From Sinohyriopsis cumingii (taxonomy: Eukaryota > Mollusca > Bivalvia > Unionida > Unionidae): DNA of 64,000 bases. The translations under genes and the position numbers were made by a program. The stretch's first letter is position 1. Every line of letters begins with the position of its first letter. Shown piece after piece: positions 22,506-38,580 of the stretch. Location of the stretch: NCBI GenBank assembly GCA_028554795.2, contig JAPYKE020000516.1:124001-188000 (forward strand). The letters are read 5' to 3'. Under the pieces are notes generated by a model that saw only the letters and a program-made list of their open reading frames with translations, had not been told where the DNA came from and searched no databases.

Positions 22506-25500
22506 ACACACAGACAACAACACCCTGAGCTCATATTATCAAGAATAAATGGTTACCTTTAAATCCCTACCAAAATGCATAAATAAAACTCTTCTATCTC
22601 CACCAAAATAAGAGAGAAACAAATATTCTAAAAATAGACTAGAAATACATTCGTGGGTACTGAACTGGAAGTATTAATTGTGATGTAATTCCTGACAGGC
22701 TCCATGTTTTAAGCCAATTTTAGTCAAACTTTTATATTTGCATGCTATACCTATTTCAACTTTATACATGAAGTCTTTTTGAAATTCCTTGCAAACAAAA
22801 CATGTGACACCTGTCAGAAAGTATGTAGTGCTGGTGTTCCACAGGGTGCAAGGTCTAGTCCAAGTGCTCTTGAGAAGCCAAAACTAAATTTGCTATATCT
22901 TCCTTAATTATAGAAATTTTTCAATGCAGTAAAAACCAAATTGTAATACAAGACAAGCCCTGTCTGAAAATATGTTTGAAATGTATCAATATTGATAAAT
23001 TAAATTTTAATCGCAATTTAAATAAACATTTAAATTTTAAAAAGTAAATCGTTATTGAAAACTTATACAAGTTTTAAAACACAGATTGACAAATTTTAGA
23101 CAGAAAAGTTGACTAATGAATGGTATTTAAAACAAATGGTAGTCTGGGTTTGTACAACTGATAACATTTTTCCCAGGGATAGTGGAGCAACATAGCTCAT
23201 AGTGATTTTGGCAGTAAACCGCTATATGCCTGTCCAGATACATATTGGTGTACACACTAAAGAAACAATGCCAGGTGCTATGTTCCACATTTATTGTGTC
23301 AGGTACTTAGGCAGTTGTTTCCATAACTAATAGCACATTCAGATTTAAAGTTCTGATGGGATCACTACCATGTTTTATAGCAAAAATGCATTCCATTTCA
23401 ATGTCGATAACTACAAAAGGTGACAATGGGATAGGAAAATAGTTTCTAGGGAGGCTCTACCTTACTAAAAAATGGTGCTGATCTCTCTCGTGAAGACCTA
23501 AGCCAAGTCTCTGAGGTGCTATATATCAGTGTGGTGATATAAACTAGTCTTGGCCACTTATGGCAGTACACTGCACATGCCCTTATAAAACCTTGCTATC
23601 ACCGCCGGACTATTGGAGAGCTTAAAGCTGTTCCAACTCTAACACACTGTTCCAGATACCAGACTAAACCGGAAAAGATACAATATGTTTCACTTAATTC
23701 TAGAAAACAGTAAGATCTAGGTAAATGAAGTTAAAATGTGTTAGATATGGTGATTTCAAGATAACATTAAGGTTGCAAGCATGGGGGAAAATATTAAACT
23801 TGACAGAGTGACACTCGGAAATGTGAAGCAATGGCCATGCATTAAAGTGATAAATTCATCCTAAAAATATATCAGGTTTCTAGAAGCATATTTAACCATT
23901 TACAGCTTAAATAACTAATCAGGTAGACTATGTATCATAAAGTTTAAGGCAATGTTGAGGCAGTGAGGTTTGATCATTGCTGCAAACATTAGTACATACC
24001 AGTATACAGGAAAGTCAAGTGACAATGTACTAAATTAGAATATATTACTATAAGCAATCTTATTCATGAGGGAAATAACAATTTTGCATATTGCAAGTGA
24101 ATACAGCCAAATGTGGTCACACAGATCAACTATAGGTACCAATAAATCCTATATCATCAACTAAATGTGAAAATCTGATCCCCAAAACTTGTAAACAAGG
24201 ATGGAAAATTGCATATGTGGGACATATACAATGTACTTGTTAAGATCAAATGTGCAAACATAATTCAAATGATCTGTTTGAACATTTATAGTGTATTTTT
24301 AAGAGTGTTGGTTACCAATTATTAAGCTCATTGATTCAGTGGAATCAGATATCAGCTGATGCTTCAATACCGCACTCTCTCAAAGTACCAAATTGAAATA
24401 TGTTACCATACATAGGCATATTCATGATGAAAATAACATTTTGGGATATTTTCAGTGCACACAGCCAGAAATGTGCCTTACAGATTCACTATAGGTACAA
24501 TTGTCAGCCTATATGATGTACTGAATGTGAACTTTTGATCCCAAACATTCTAAAATGTATTGATATTTGTTCATGTGGGATATGTAACCATGTTAAGATC
24601 ACTTATACAAAGTTAAGTACAAATAATCTGTTTGAATATTTCTTATGTAATCTGTAAAGTGTCAGTTAACAAATATTATTAGTAATTAATAATGCATGAT
24701 AAAGCAAGATGGATCATTAGAATTCCCATAACATCATATTGGCCACAATGACACACTACGCCAATCAATATCTTAACCAAACTGAACAATAAAATAGAAT
24801 TCATTCTGTGTTCAACTTAACATCATTTTGCTCTTTTCTTACATCCAAGGGTAAATATACCTGGGGAAAGCATATTGTATCCCTTGGACCTGTATTTCAT
24901 TCACAGACAGTGTAAAATGATTAAGTAGAGAACTTGAGTAGGTTCTATTATAAAGTTTTCATCACAGTCCTCTAATTAAATACCTTATAACTATGTTTAT
25001 AAACAATTACTAAAGGCTATACAAGCAGATATGTGTTACTCAGGAAGTGACCTCATCATAAACACATAAATTAACTGCTTGGAGCCGTAATAAATAGTCT
25101 GAATGGCCAATACAAAATATAATTTTGTCTTCATGTATTTAAAATGAAGGTCTCATTTTGACTTACAAAAATATTTTCTCTGACAAAATGTGACAAATAT
25201 CCAATATTGGAGCTTGTATATGGTGTAGGAATATATACCTACTGATAACATTTAATATCATTCCAAAAAATATTATATATATGCATTTTGGGAGGAAACT
25301 TTATTAAAATTTTTAAATAAAAATTAATTTTTTACTTTTAATTTCATTCTTATATTTTCACAGTCAATATACCTAACATATTCAAATTTCATGTGTCTAT
25401 CATTACTAATAAAGATTTTATACCAATTTAACTTTACTCCAATACTGCACTGACAGGATATAGAACATAATTAATTTTACTATATGTTCTCTACATTTGT

Positions 25501-25720
25501 TTCTCAGTACTGACCTTTCCACTGTGTGACAATCAATGCAAATCATATGTTAATCTAAAATACCTTCAAAGATGACTTCACGGTGAAGTTCTTGTCAAAG
25601 GTTGACCTGCTCTTTTTTGAGATACTGGACTGTCAACATAGCAGCATGTAAACAGAACACAGATTTCACTTCCGAATCATCACCAAGGCCTTATTACTCA
25701 CTGAGCGCTGTCGCCAAAAT
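22506..25720. repeat. Array copy 8 (beta haplotype)
   Basis: 3,215 bp, beta, with G at U1312 (shared with copy 7), C at U1475 (shared with copy 5), T at U2700 and A at U2776. It therefore combines markers of copies 3, 5 and 7. Confidence 0.97.
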
Positions 25721-28700
25721 ACACACAGACAACAACACCCTGAGCTCATATTATCAAGAATAAATGGTTACCTTTAAATCCCTACCAAAATGCATAAATA
25801 AAACTCTTCTATCTCCACCAAAATAAGAGAGGAACAAATATTCTAAAAATAGACTAGAAATACATTCGTGGGTACTGAACTGGAAGTATTAATTGTGATG
25901 TAATTCCTGACAGGCTCCATGTTTTAAGCCAATTTTAGTCAAACTTTTATATTTGCATGCTATACCTATTTCAACTTTATACATGAAGTCTTTTTGAAAT
26001 TCCTTGCAAACAAAACATGTGACACCTGTCAGAAAGTATGTAGTGCTGGTGTTCCACAGGGTGCAAGGTCTAGTCCAAGTGCTCTTGAGAAGCCAAAACT
26101 AAATTTGCTATATCTTCCTTAATTATAGAAATTTTTCAATGCAGTAAAAACCAAATTGTAATACAAGACAAGCCCTGTCTGAAAATATGTTTGAAATTTA
26201 TCAATATTGATAAATTAAATTTTAATCGCAATTTAAATAAACATTTAAATTTTAAAAAGTAAATCGTTATTGAAAACTTATACAAGTTTTAAAACACAGA
26301 TTGACAAATTTTAGACAGAAAAGTTGACTAATGAATGGTATTTAAAACAAATGGTAGTCTGGGTTTGTACAACTGATAACATTTTTCCCAGGGATAGTGG
26401 AGCAACATAGCTCATAGTGATTTTGGCAGTAAACCGCTATATGCCTGTCCAGATACATATTGGTGTACACACTAAAGAAACAATGCCAGGTGCTATGTTC
26501 CACATTTATTGTGTCAGGTACTTAGGCAGTTGTTTCCATAACTAATAGCACATTCAGATTTAAAGTTCTGATGGGATCACTACCATGTTTTATAGCAAAA
26601 ATGCATTCCATTTCAATGTCGATAACTACAAAAGGTGACAATGGGATAGGAAAATAGTTTCTAGGGAGGCTCTACCTTACTAAAAAATGGTGCTGATCTC
26701 TCTCGTGAAGACCTAAGCCAAGTCTCTGAGGTGCTATATATCAGTGTGGTGATATAAACTAGTCTTGGCCACTTATGGCAGTACACTGCACATGCCCTTA
26801 TAAAACCTTGCTATCACCGCCGGACTATTGGAGAGCTTAAAGCTGTTCCAACTCTAACACACTGTTCCAGATACCAGACTAAACCGGAAAAGATACAATA
26901 TGTTTCACTTAATTCTAGAAAACAGTAAGATCTAGGTAAATGAAGTTAAAATGTGTTAGATATGGTGATTTCAAGATAACATTAAGGTTGCAAGCATGGG
27001 GGAAAATATTAAACTTGACAGAGTGACACTCAGAAATGTGAAGCAATGGCCATGCATTAAAGTGATAAATTCATCCTAAAAATATATCAGGTTTCTAGAA
27101 GCATATTTAACCATTTACAGCTTAAATAACTAATCAGGTAGACTATGTATCATAAAGTTTAAGGCAATGTTGAGGCAGTGAGGTTTGATCATTGGTGCAA
27201 ACATTAGTACATACCAGTATACAGGAAAGTCAAGTGACAATGTACTAAATTAGAATATATTACTATAAGCAATCTTATTCATGAGGGAAATAACAATTTT
27301 GCATATTGCAAGTGAATACAGCCAAATGTGGTCACACAGATCAACTATAGGTACCAATAAATCCTATATCATCAACTAAATGTGAAAATCTGATCCCCAA
27401 AACTTGTAAACAAGGATGGAAAATTGCATATGTGGGACATATACAATGTACTTGTTAAGATCAAATGTGCAAACATAATTCAAATGATCTGTTTGAACAT
27501 TTATAGTGTATTTTTAAGAGTGTTGGTTACCAATTATTAAGCTCATTGATTCAGTGGAATCAGATATCAGCTGATGCTTCAATACCGCACTCTCTCAAAG
27601 TACCAAATTGAAATATGTTACCATACATAGGCATATTCATGATGAAAATAACATTTTGGGATATTTTCAGTGCACACAGCCAGAAATGTGCCTTACAGAT
27701 TCACTATAGGTACAATTGTCAGCCTATATGATGTACTGAATGTGAACTTTTGATCCCAAACATTCTAAAATGTATTGATATTTGTTCAGGTGGGATATGT
27801 AACCATGTTAAGATCACTTATACAAAGTTAAGTACAAATAATCTGTTTGAATATTTCTTATGTAATCTTTAAAGTGTCAGTTAACAAATATTATTAGTAA
27901 TTAATAATGCATGATAAAGCAAGATGGATCATTAGAATTCCCATAACATCATATTGGCCACAATGACACACTACACCAATCAATATCTTAACCAAACTGA
28001 ACAATAAAATAGAATTCATTCTGTGTTCAACTTAACATCATTTTGCTCTTTTCTTACATCCAAGGGTAAATATACCTGGGGAAAGCATATTTTATCCCTT
28101 GGACCTGTATTTCATTCACAGACAGTGTAAAATGATTAAGTAGAGAACTTGAGTAGGTTCTATTATAAAGTTTTCATCACAGTCCTCTAACTAAATACCT
28201 TATAACTATGTTTATAAACAATTACTAAAGGCTATACAAGCAGATATGTGTTACTCAGGAAGTGACCTCATCATAAACACATAAATTAACTGCTTGGAGC
28301 CGTAATAAATAGTCTGAATGGCCAATACAAAATATAATTTTGTCTTCATGTATTTAAAATGAAGGTCTCATTTTGACTTACAAAAATATTTTCTCTGACA
28401 AAATGTGACAAATATCCAACATTGGAGCTTGTATATGGTGTAGGAATATATACCTACTGATAACATTTAATATCATTCCAAAAAATATTATATATGTGCA
28501 TTTTGGGAGGAAACTTTATTAAAATTTTTAAATAAAAATTAATTTTTTACTTTTAATTTCATTCTTATATTTTCACAGTCAATATACCTAACATATTCAA
28601 ATTTCATGTGTCTATCATTACTAATAAAGATTTTATACCAATTTAACTTTACTCCAATACTGCACTGACAGGATATAGAACATAATTAATTTTACTATAT

Positions 28701-28935
28701 GTTCTCTACATTTGTTTCTCAGTACTGACCTTTCCACTGTGTGACAATCAATGCAAATCATATGTTAATCTAAAATACCTTCAAAGATGACTTCACGGTG
28801 AAGTTCTTGTCAAAGGTTGACCTGCTCTTTTTTGAGATACTGGACTGTCAACATAGCAGCATGTAAACAGAACACAGATTTCACTTCCGAATCATCACCA
28901 AGGCCTTATTACTCACTGAGCGCTGTCGCCAAAAT
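25721..28935. repeat. Array copy 9 (alpha haplotype)
   Basis: 3,215 bp, alpha. G at U112, T at U478 (perfect palindrome), C at U1087 (unlike copies 4 and 6) and G at U2069, as in copies 1, 15 and 16. Confidence 0.97.
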
Positions 28936-31900
28936 ACACACAGACAACAACACCCTGAGCTCATATTATCAAGAATAAATGGTTACCTTTAAATCCCTAC
29001 CAAAATGCATAAATAAAACTCTTCTATCTCCACCAAAATAAGAGAGGAACAAATATTCTAAAAATAGACTAGAAATACATTCGTGGGTACTGAACTGGAA
29101 GTATTAATTGTGATGTAATTCCTGACAGGCTCCATGTTTTAAGCCAATTTTAGTCAAACTTTTATATTTGCATGCTATACCTATTTCAACTTTATACATG
29201 AAGTCTTTTTGAAATTCCTTGCAAACAAAACATGTGACACCTGTCAGAAAGTATGTAGTGCTGGTGTTCCACAGGGTGCAAGGTCTAGTCCAAGTGCTCT
29301 TGAGAAGCCAAAACTAAATTTGCTATATCTTCCTTAATTATAGAAATTTTTCAATGCAGTAAAAACCAAATTGTAATACAAGACAAGCCCTGTCTGAAAA
29401 TATGTTTGAAATGTATCAATATTGATAAATTAAATTTTAATCGCAATTTAAATAAACATTTAAATTTTAAAAAGTAAATCGTTATTGAAAACTTATACAA
29501 GTTTTAAAACACAGATTGACAAATTTTAGACAGAAAAGTTGACTAATGAATGGTATTTAAAACAAATGGTAGTCTGGGTTTGTACAACTGATAACATTTT
29601 TCCCAGGGATAGTGGAGCAACATAGCTCATAGTGATTTTGGCAGTAAACCGCTATATGCCTGTCCAGATACATATTGGTGTACACACTAAAGAAACAATG
29701 CCAGGTGCTATGTTCCACATTTATTGTGTCAGGTACTTAGGCAGTTGTTTCCATAACTAATAGCACATTCAGATTTAAAGTTCTGATGGGATCACTACCA
29801 TGTTTTATAGCAAAAATGCATTCCATTTCAATGTCGATAACTACAAAAGGTGACAATGGGATAGGAAAATAGTTTCTAGGGAGGCTCTACCTTACTAAAA
29901 AATGGTGCTGATCTCTCTCGTGAAGACCTAAGCCAAGTCTCTGAGGTGCTATATATCAGTGTGGTGATATAAACTAGTCTTGGCCACTTATGGCAGTACA
30001 CTGCACATGCCCTTATAAAACCTTGCTATCACCGCCGGACTATTGGAGAGCTTAAAGCTGTTCCAACTCTAACACACTGTTCCAGATACCAGACTAAACC
30101 GGAAAAGATACAATATGTTTCACTTAATTCTAGAAAACAGTAAGATCTAGGTAAATGAAGTTAAAATGTGTTAGATATGGTGATTTCAAGATAACATTAA
30201 GGTTGCAAGCATGGGGGAAAATATTAAACTTGACAGAGTGACACTCAGAAATGTGAAGCAATGGCCATGCATTAAAGTGATAAATTCATCCTAAAAATAT
30301 ATCAGGTTTCTAGAAGCATATTTAACCATTTACAGCTTAAATAACTAATCAGGTAGACTATGTATCATAAAGTTTAAGGCAATGTTGAGGCAGTGAGGTT
30401 TGATCATTGGTGCAAACATTAGTACATACCAGTATACATGAAAGTCAAGTGACAATGTACTAAATTAGAATATATTACTATAAGCAATCTTATTCATGAG
30501 GGAAATAACAATTTTGCATATTGCAAGTGAATACAGCCAAATGTGGTCACACAGATCAACTATAGGTACCAATAAATCCTATATCATCAACTAAATGTGA
30601 AAATCTGATCCCCAAAACTTGTAAACAAGGATGGAAAATTGCATAGGTGGGACATATACAATGTACTTGTTAAGATCAAATGTGCAAACATAATTCAAAT
30701 GATCTGTTTGAACATTTATAGTGTATTTTTAAGAGTGTTGGTTACCAATTATTAAGCTCATTGATTCAGTGGAATCAGATATCAGCTGATGCTTCAATAC
30801 CGCACTCTCTCAAAGTACCAAATTGAAATATGTTACCATACATAGGCATATTCATGATGAAAATAACATTTTGGGATATTTTCAGTGCACACAGCCAGAA
30901 ATGTGCCTTACAGATTCACTATAGGTACAATTGTCAGCCTATATGATGTACTGAATGTGAACTTTTGATCCCAAACATTCTAAAATGTATTGATATTTGT
31001 TCATGTGGGATATGTAACCATGTTAAGATCACTTATACAAAGTTAAGTACAAATAATCTGTTTGAATATTTCTTATGTAATCTGTAAAGTGTCAGTTAAC
31101 AAATATTATTAGTAATTAATAATGCATGATAAAGCAAGATGGATCATTAGAATTCCCATAACATCATATTGGCCACAATGACACACTACGCCAATCAATA
31201 TCTTAACCAAACTGAACAATAAAATAGAATTCATTCTGTGTTCAACTTAACATCATTTTGCTCTTTTCTTACATCCAAGGGTAAATATACCTGGGGAAAG
31301 CATATTGTATCCCTTGGACCTGTATTTCATTCACAGACAGTGTAAAATGATTAAGTAGAGAACTTGAGTAGGTTCTATTATAAAGTTTTCATCACAGTCC
31401 TCTAATTAAATACCTTATAACTATGTTTATAAACAATTACTAAAGGCTATACAAGCAGATATGTGTTACTCAGGAAGTGACCTCATCATAAACACATAAA
31501 TTAACTGCTTGGAGCCGTAATAAATAGTCTGAATGGCCAATACAAAATATAATTTTGTCTTCATGTATTTAAAATGAAGGTCTCATTTTGACTTACAAAA
31601 ATATTTTCTCTGACAAAATGTGACAAATATCCAACATTGGAGCTTGTATATGGTGTAGGAATATATACCTACTGATAACATTTAATATCATTCCAAAAAA
31701 TATTATATATGTGCATTTTGGGAGGAAACTTTATTAAAATTTTTAAATAAAAATTAATTTTTTACTTTTAATTTCATTCTTATATTTTCACAGTCAATAT
31801 ACCTAACATATTCAAATTTCATGTGTCTATCATTACTAATAAAGATTTTATACCAATTTAACTTTACTCCAATACTGCACTGACAGGATATAGAACATAA

Positions 31901-32150
31901 TTAATTTTACTATATGTTCTCTACATTTGTTTCTCAGTACTGACCTTTCCACTGTGTGACAATCAATGCAAATCATATGTTAATCTAAAATACCTTCAAA
32001 GATGACTTCACGGTGAAGTTCTTGTCAAAGGTTGACCTGCTCTTTTTTGAGATACTGGACTGTCAACATAGCAGCATGTAAACAGAACACAGATTTCACT
32101 TCCGAATCATCACCAAGGCCTTATTACTCACTGAGCGCTGTCGCCAAAAT
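28936..32150. repeat. Array copy 10 (beta haplotype)
   Basis: 3,215 bp, beta with C at U2700 and G at U2776. It has G at U112, G at U478 (imperfect palindrome) and G at U1711 (GCATAGGTGG, shared with copies 11 and 15). Its private change is T at about 30439 (ATACATGAAAG). Confidence 0.97.
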
Positions 32151-35100
32151 ACACACAGACAACAACACCCTGAGCTCATATTATCAAGAATAAATGGTTA
32201 CCTTTAAATCCCTACCAAAATGCATAAATAAAACTCTTCTATCTCCACCAAAATAAGAGAGGAACAAATATTCTAAAAATAGACTAGAAATACATTCGTG
32301 GGTACTGAACTGGAAGTATTAATTGTGATGTAATTCCTGACAGGCTCCATGTTTTAAGCCAATTTTAGTCAAACTTTTATATTTGCATGCTATACCTATT
32401 TCAACTTTATACATGAAGTCTTTTTGAAATTCCTTGCAAACAAAACATGTGACACCTGTCAGAAAGTATGTAGTGCTGGTGTTCCACAGGGTGCAAGGTC
32501 TAGTCCAAGTGCTCTTGAGAAGCCAAAACTAAATTTGCTATATCTTCCTTAATTATAGAAATTTTTCAATGCAGTAAAAACCAAATTGTAACACAAGACA
32601 AGCCCTGTCTGAAAATATGTTTGAAATTTATCAATATTGATAAATTAAATTTTAATCGCAATTTAAATAAACATTTAAATTTTAAAAAGTAAATCGTTAT
32701 TGAAAACTTATACAAGTTTTAAAACACAGATTGACAAATTTTAGACAGAAAAGTTGACTAATGAATGGTATTTAAAACAAATGGTAGTCTGGGTTTGTAC
32801 AACTGATAACATTTTTCCCAGGGATAGTGGAGCAACATAGCTCATAGTGATTTTGGCAGTAAACCGCTATATGCCTGTCCAGATACATATTGGTGTACAC
32901 ACTAAAGAAACAATGCCAGGTGCTATGTTCCACATTTATTGTGTCAGGTACTTAGGCAGTTGTTTCCATAACTAATAGCACATTCAGATTTAAAGTTCTG
33001 ATGGGATCACTACCATGTTTTATAGCAAAAATGCATTCCATTTCAATGTCGATAACTACAAAAGGTGACAATGGGATAGGAAAATAGTTTCTAGGGAGGC
33101 TCTACCTTACTAAAAAATGGTGCTGATCTCTCTCGTGAAGACCTAAGCCAAGTCTCTGAGGTGCTATATATCAGTGTGGTGATATAAACTAGTCTTGGCC
33201 ACTTATGGCAGTACACTGCACATGCCCTTATAAAACCTTGCTATCACCGCCGGACTATTGGAGAGCTTAAAGCTGTTCCAACTCTAACACACTGTTCCAG
33301 ATACCAGACTAAACCGGAAAAGATACAATATGTTTCACTTAATTCTAGAAAACAGTAAGATCTAGGTAAATGAAGTTAAAATGTGTTAGATATGGTGATT
33401 TCAAGATAACATTAAGGTTGCAAGCATGGGGGAAAATATTAAACTTGACAGAGTGACACTCAGAAATGTGAAGCAATGGCCATGCATTAAAGTGATAAAT
33501 TCATCCTAAAAATATATCAGGTTTCTAGAAGCATATTTAACCATTTACAGCTTAAATAACTAATCAGGTAGACTATGTATCATAAAGTTTAAGGCAATGT
33601 TGAGGCAGTGAGGTTTGATCATTGGTGCAAACATTAGTACATACCAGTATACAGGAAAGTCAAGTGACAATGTACTAAATTAGAATATATTACTATAAGC
33701 AATCTTATTCATGAGGGAAATAACAATTTTGCATATTGCAAGTGAATACAGCCAAATGTGGTCACACAGATCAACTATAGGTACCAATAAATCCTATATC
33801 ATCAACTAAATGTGAAAATCTGATCCCCAAAACTTGTAAACAAGGATGGAAAATTGCATAGGTGGGACATATACAATGTACTTGTTAAGATCAAATGTGC
33901 AAACATAATTCAAATGATCTGTTTGAACATTTATAGTGTATTTTTAAGAGTGTTGGTTACCAATTATTAAGCTCATTGATTCAGTGGAATCAGATATCAG
34001 CTGATGCTTCAATACCGCACTCTCTCAAAGTACCAAATTGAAATATGTTACCATACATAGGCATATTCATGATGAAAATAACATTTTGGGATATTTTCAG
34101 TGCACACAGCCAGAAATGTGCCTTACAGATTCACTATAGGTACAATTGTCAGCCTATATGATGTACTGAATGTGAACTTTTGATCCCAAACATTCTAAAA
34201 TGTATTGATATTTGTTCATGTGGGATATGTAACCATGTTAAGATCACTTATACAAAGTTAAGTACAAATAATCTGTTTGAATATTTCTTATGTAATCTGT
34301 AAAGTGTCAGTTAACAAATATTATTAGTAATTAATAATGCATGATAAAGCAAGATGGATCATTAGAATTCCCATAACATCATATTGGCCACAATGACACA
34401 CTACGCCAATCAATATCTTAACCAAACTGAACAATAAAATAGAATTCATTCTGTGTTCAACTTAACATCATTTTGCTCTTTTCTTACATCCAAGGGTAAA
34501 TATACCTGGGGAAAGCATATTGTATCCCTTGGACCTGTATTTCATTCACAGACAGTGTAAAATGATTAAGTAGAGAACTTGAGTAGGTTCTATTATAAAG
34601 TTTTCATCACAGTCCTCTAATTAAATACCTTATAACTATGTTTATAAACAATTACTAAAGGCTATACAAGCAGATATGTGTTACTCAGGAAGTGACCTCA
34701 TCATAAACACATAAATTAACTGCTTGGAGCCGTAATAAATAGTCTGAATGGCCAATACAAAATATAATTTTGTCTTCATGTATTTAAAATGAAGGTCTCA
34801 TTTTGACTTACAAAAATATTTTCTCTGACAAAATGTGACAAATATCCAACATTGGAGCTTGTATATGGTGTAGGAATATATACCTACTGATAACATTTAA
34901 TATCATTCCAAAAAATATTATATATGTGCATTTTGGGAGGAAACTTTATTAAAATTTTTAAATAAAAATTAATTTTTTACTTTTAATTTCATTCTTATAT
35001 TTTCACAGTCAATATACCTAACATATTCAAATTTCATGTGTCTATCATTACTAATAAAGATTTTATACCAATTTAACTTTACTCCAATACTGCACTGACA

Positions 35101-35365
35101 GGATATAGAACATAATTAATTTTACTATATGTTCTCTACATTTGTTTCTCAGTACTGACCTTTCCACTGTGTGACAATCAATGCAAATCATATGTTAATC
35201 TAAAATACCTTCAAAGATGACTTCACGGTGAAGTTCTTGTCAAAGGTTGACCTGCTCTTTTTTGAGATACTGGACTGTCAACATAGCAGCATGTAAACAG
35301 AACACAGATTTCACTTCCGAATCATCACCAAGGCCTTATTACTCACTGAGCGCTGTCGCCAAAAT
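32151..35365. repeat. Array copy 11 (beta haplotype)
   Basis: 3,215 bp, beta. It shares G at U1711 and the whole right half with copy 10, but has T at U478 (perfect palindrome). Its private change is C at about 32592 (TGTAACACAAG). Confidence 0.97.
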
Positions 35366-38300
35366 ACACACAGACAACAACACCCTGAGCTCATATTATC
35401 AAGAATAAATGGTTACCTTTAAATCCCTACCAAAATGCATAAATAAAACTCTTCTATCTCCACCAAAATAAGAGAGGAACAAATATTCTAAAAATAGACT
35501 AGAAATACATTCGTGGGTACTGAACTGGAAGTATTAATTGTGATGTAATTCCTGACAGGCTCCATGTTTTAAGCCAATTTTAGTCAAACTTTTATATTTG
35601 CATGCTATACCTATTTCAACTTTATACATGAAGTCTTTTTGAAATTCCTTGCAAACAAAACATGTGACACCTGTCAGAAAGTATGTAGTGCTGGTGTTCC
35701 ACAGGGTGCAAGGTCTAGTCCAAGTGCTCTTGAGAAGCCAAAACTAAATTTGCAATATCTTCCTTAATTATAGAAATTTTTCAATGCAGTAAAAACCAAA
35801 TTGTAATACAAGACAAGCCCTGTCTGAAAATATGTTTGAAATTTATCAATATTGATAAATTAAATTTTAATCGCAATTTAAATAAACATTTAAATTTTAA
35901 AAAGTAAATCGTTATTGAAAACTTATACAAGTTTTAAAACACATATTGACAAATTTTAGACAGAAAAGTTGACTAATGAATGGTATTTAAAACAAATGGT
36001 AGTCTGGGTTTGTACAACTGATAACATTTTTCCCAGGGATAGTGGAGCAACATAGCTCATAGTGATTTTGGCAGTAAACCGCTATATGCCTGTCCAGATA
36101 CATATTGGTGTACACACTAAAGAAACAATGCCAGGTGCTATGTTCCACATTTATTGTGTCAGGTACTTAGGCAGTTGTTTCCATAACTAATAGCACATTC
36201 AGATTTAAAGTTCTGATGGGATCACTACCTTGTTTTATAGCAAAAATGCATTCCATTTCAATGTCGATAACTACAAAAGGTGACAATGGGATAGGAAAAT
36301 AGTTTCTAGGGAGGCTCTACCTTACTAAAAAATGGTGCTGATCTCTCTCGTGAAGACCTAAGCCAAGTCTCTGAGGTGCTATATATCAGTGTGGTGATAT
36401 AAACTAGTCTTGGCCACTTATGGCAGTACACTGCACATGCCCTTATAAAACATTGCTATCACCGCCGTACTATTGGAGAGCTTAAAGCTGTTCCAACTCT
36501 AACACACTGTTCCAGATACCAGACTAAACCGGAAAAGATACAATATGTTTCACTTAATTCTAGAAAACAGTAAGATCTAGGTAAATGAAGTTAAAATGTG
36601 TTAGATATGGTGATTTCAAGATAACATTAAGGTTGCAAGCATGGGGGAAAATATTAAACTTGACAGAGTGACACTCAGAAATGTGAAGCAATGGCCATGC
36701 ATTACAGTGATAAATTCATCCTAAAAATATATCAGGTTTCTAGAAGCATATTTAACCATTTACAGCTTAAATAACTAATCAGGTAGACTATGTATCATAA
36801 AGTTTAAGGCAATGTTGAGGCAGTGAGGTTTGATCATTGGTGCAAACATTAGTACATACCAGTATACAGGAAAGTCAAGTGACAATGTACTAAATTAGAA
36901 TATATTACTATAAGCAATCTTATTCATGAGGGAAATAACAATTTTGCATATTGCAAGTGAATACAGCCAAATGTGGTCACACAGATCAACTATAGGTACC
37001 AATAAATCCTATATCATCAACTAAATGTGAAAATCTGATCCCCAAAACTTGTAAACAAGGATGGAAAATTGCATATGTGGGACATATACAATGTACTTGT
37101 TAAGATCAAATGTGCAAACATAATTCAAATGATCTGTTTGAACATTTATAGTGTATTTTTAAGAGTGTTGGTTACCAATTATTAAGCTCATTGATTCAGT
37201 GGAATCAGATATCAGCTGATGCTTCAATACCGCACTCTCTCAAAGTACCAAATTGAAATATGTTACCATACATAGGCATATTCATGATGAAAATAACATT
37301 TTGGGATATTTTCAGTGCACACAGCCAGAAATGTGCCTTACAGATTCACTATAGGTACAATTGTCAGCCTATATGATGTACTGAATGTGAACTTTTGATC
37401 CCAAACATTCTAAAATGTATTGATATTTGTTCATGTGGGATATGTAACCATGTTAAGATCACTTATACAAAGTTAAGTACAAATAATCTGTTTGAATATT
37501 TCTTATGTAATCTTTAAAGTGTCAGTTAACAAATATTATTAGTAATTAATAATGCATGATAAAGCAAGATGGATCATTAGAATTCCCATAACATCATATT
37601 GGCCACAATGACACACTACACCAATCAATATCTTAACCAAACTGAACAATAAAATAGAATTCATTCTGTGTTCAACTTAACATCATTTTGCTCTTTTCTT
37701 ACATCCAAGGGTAAATATACCTGGGGAAAGCATATTTTATCCCTTGGACCTGTATTTCATTCACAGACAGTGTAAAATGATTAAGTAGAGAACTTGAGTA
37801 GGTTCTATTATAAAGTTTTCATCACAGTCCTCTAACTAAATACCTTATAACTATGTTTATAAACAATTACTAAAGGCTATACAAGCAGATATGTGTTACT
37901 CAGGAAGTGACCTCATCATAAACACATAAATTAACTGCTTGGAGCCGTAATAAATAGTCTGAATGGCCAATACAAAATATAATTTTGTCTTCATGTATTT
38001 AAAATGAAGGTCTCATTTTGATTTACAAAAATATTTTCTCTGACAAAATGTGACAAATATCCAACATTGGAGCTTGTATATGGTGTAGGAATATATACCT
38101 ACTGATAACATTTAATATCATTCCAAAAAATATTATATATGTGCATTTTGGGAGGAAACTTTATTAAAATTTTTAAATAAAAATTAATTTTTTACTTTTA
38201 ATTTCATTCTTATATTTTCACAGTCAATATACCTAACATATTCAAATTTCATGTGTCTATCATTACTAATAAAGATTTTATACCAATTTAACTTTACTCC

Positions 38301-38580
38301 AATACTGCACTGACAGGATATAGAACATAATTAATTTTACTATATGTTCTCTACATTTGTTTCTCAGTACTGACCTTTCCACTGTGTGACAATCAATGCA
38401 AATCATATGTTAATCTAAAATACCTTCAAAGATGACTTCACGGTGAAGTTCTTGTCAAAGGTTGACCTGCTCTTTTTTGAGATACTGGACTGTCAACATA
38501 GCAGCATGTAAACAGAACACAGATTTCACTTCCGAATCATCACCAAGGCCTTATTACTCACTGAGCGCTGTCGCCAAAAT
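35366..38580. repeat. Array copy 12 (alpha haplotype, several private variants)
   Basis: 3,215 bp, alpha, with A at U1087 as in copies 4 and 6. It has an unusual load of private changes: TTGCAATATC near 35751, ACATATTGAC near 35941, CTACCTTGTT near 36229, CCGCCGTACT near 36467, ATTACAGTGA near 36702 and TTTGATTTAC near 38021. It marks the left edge of the less homogenised zone. Confidence 0.97.
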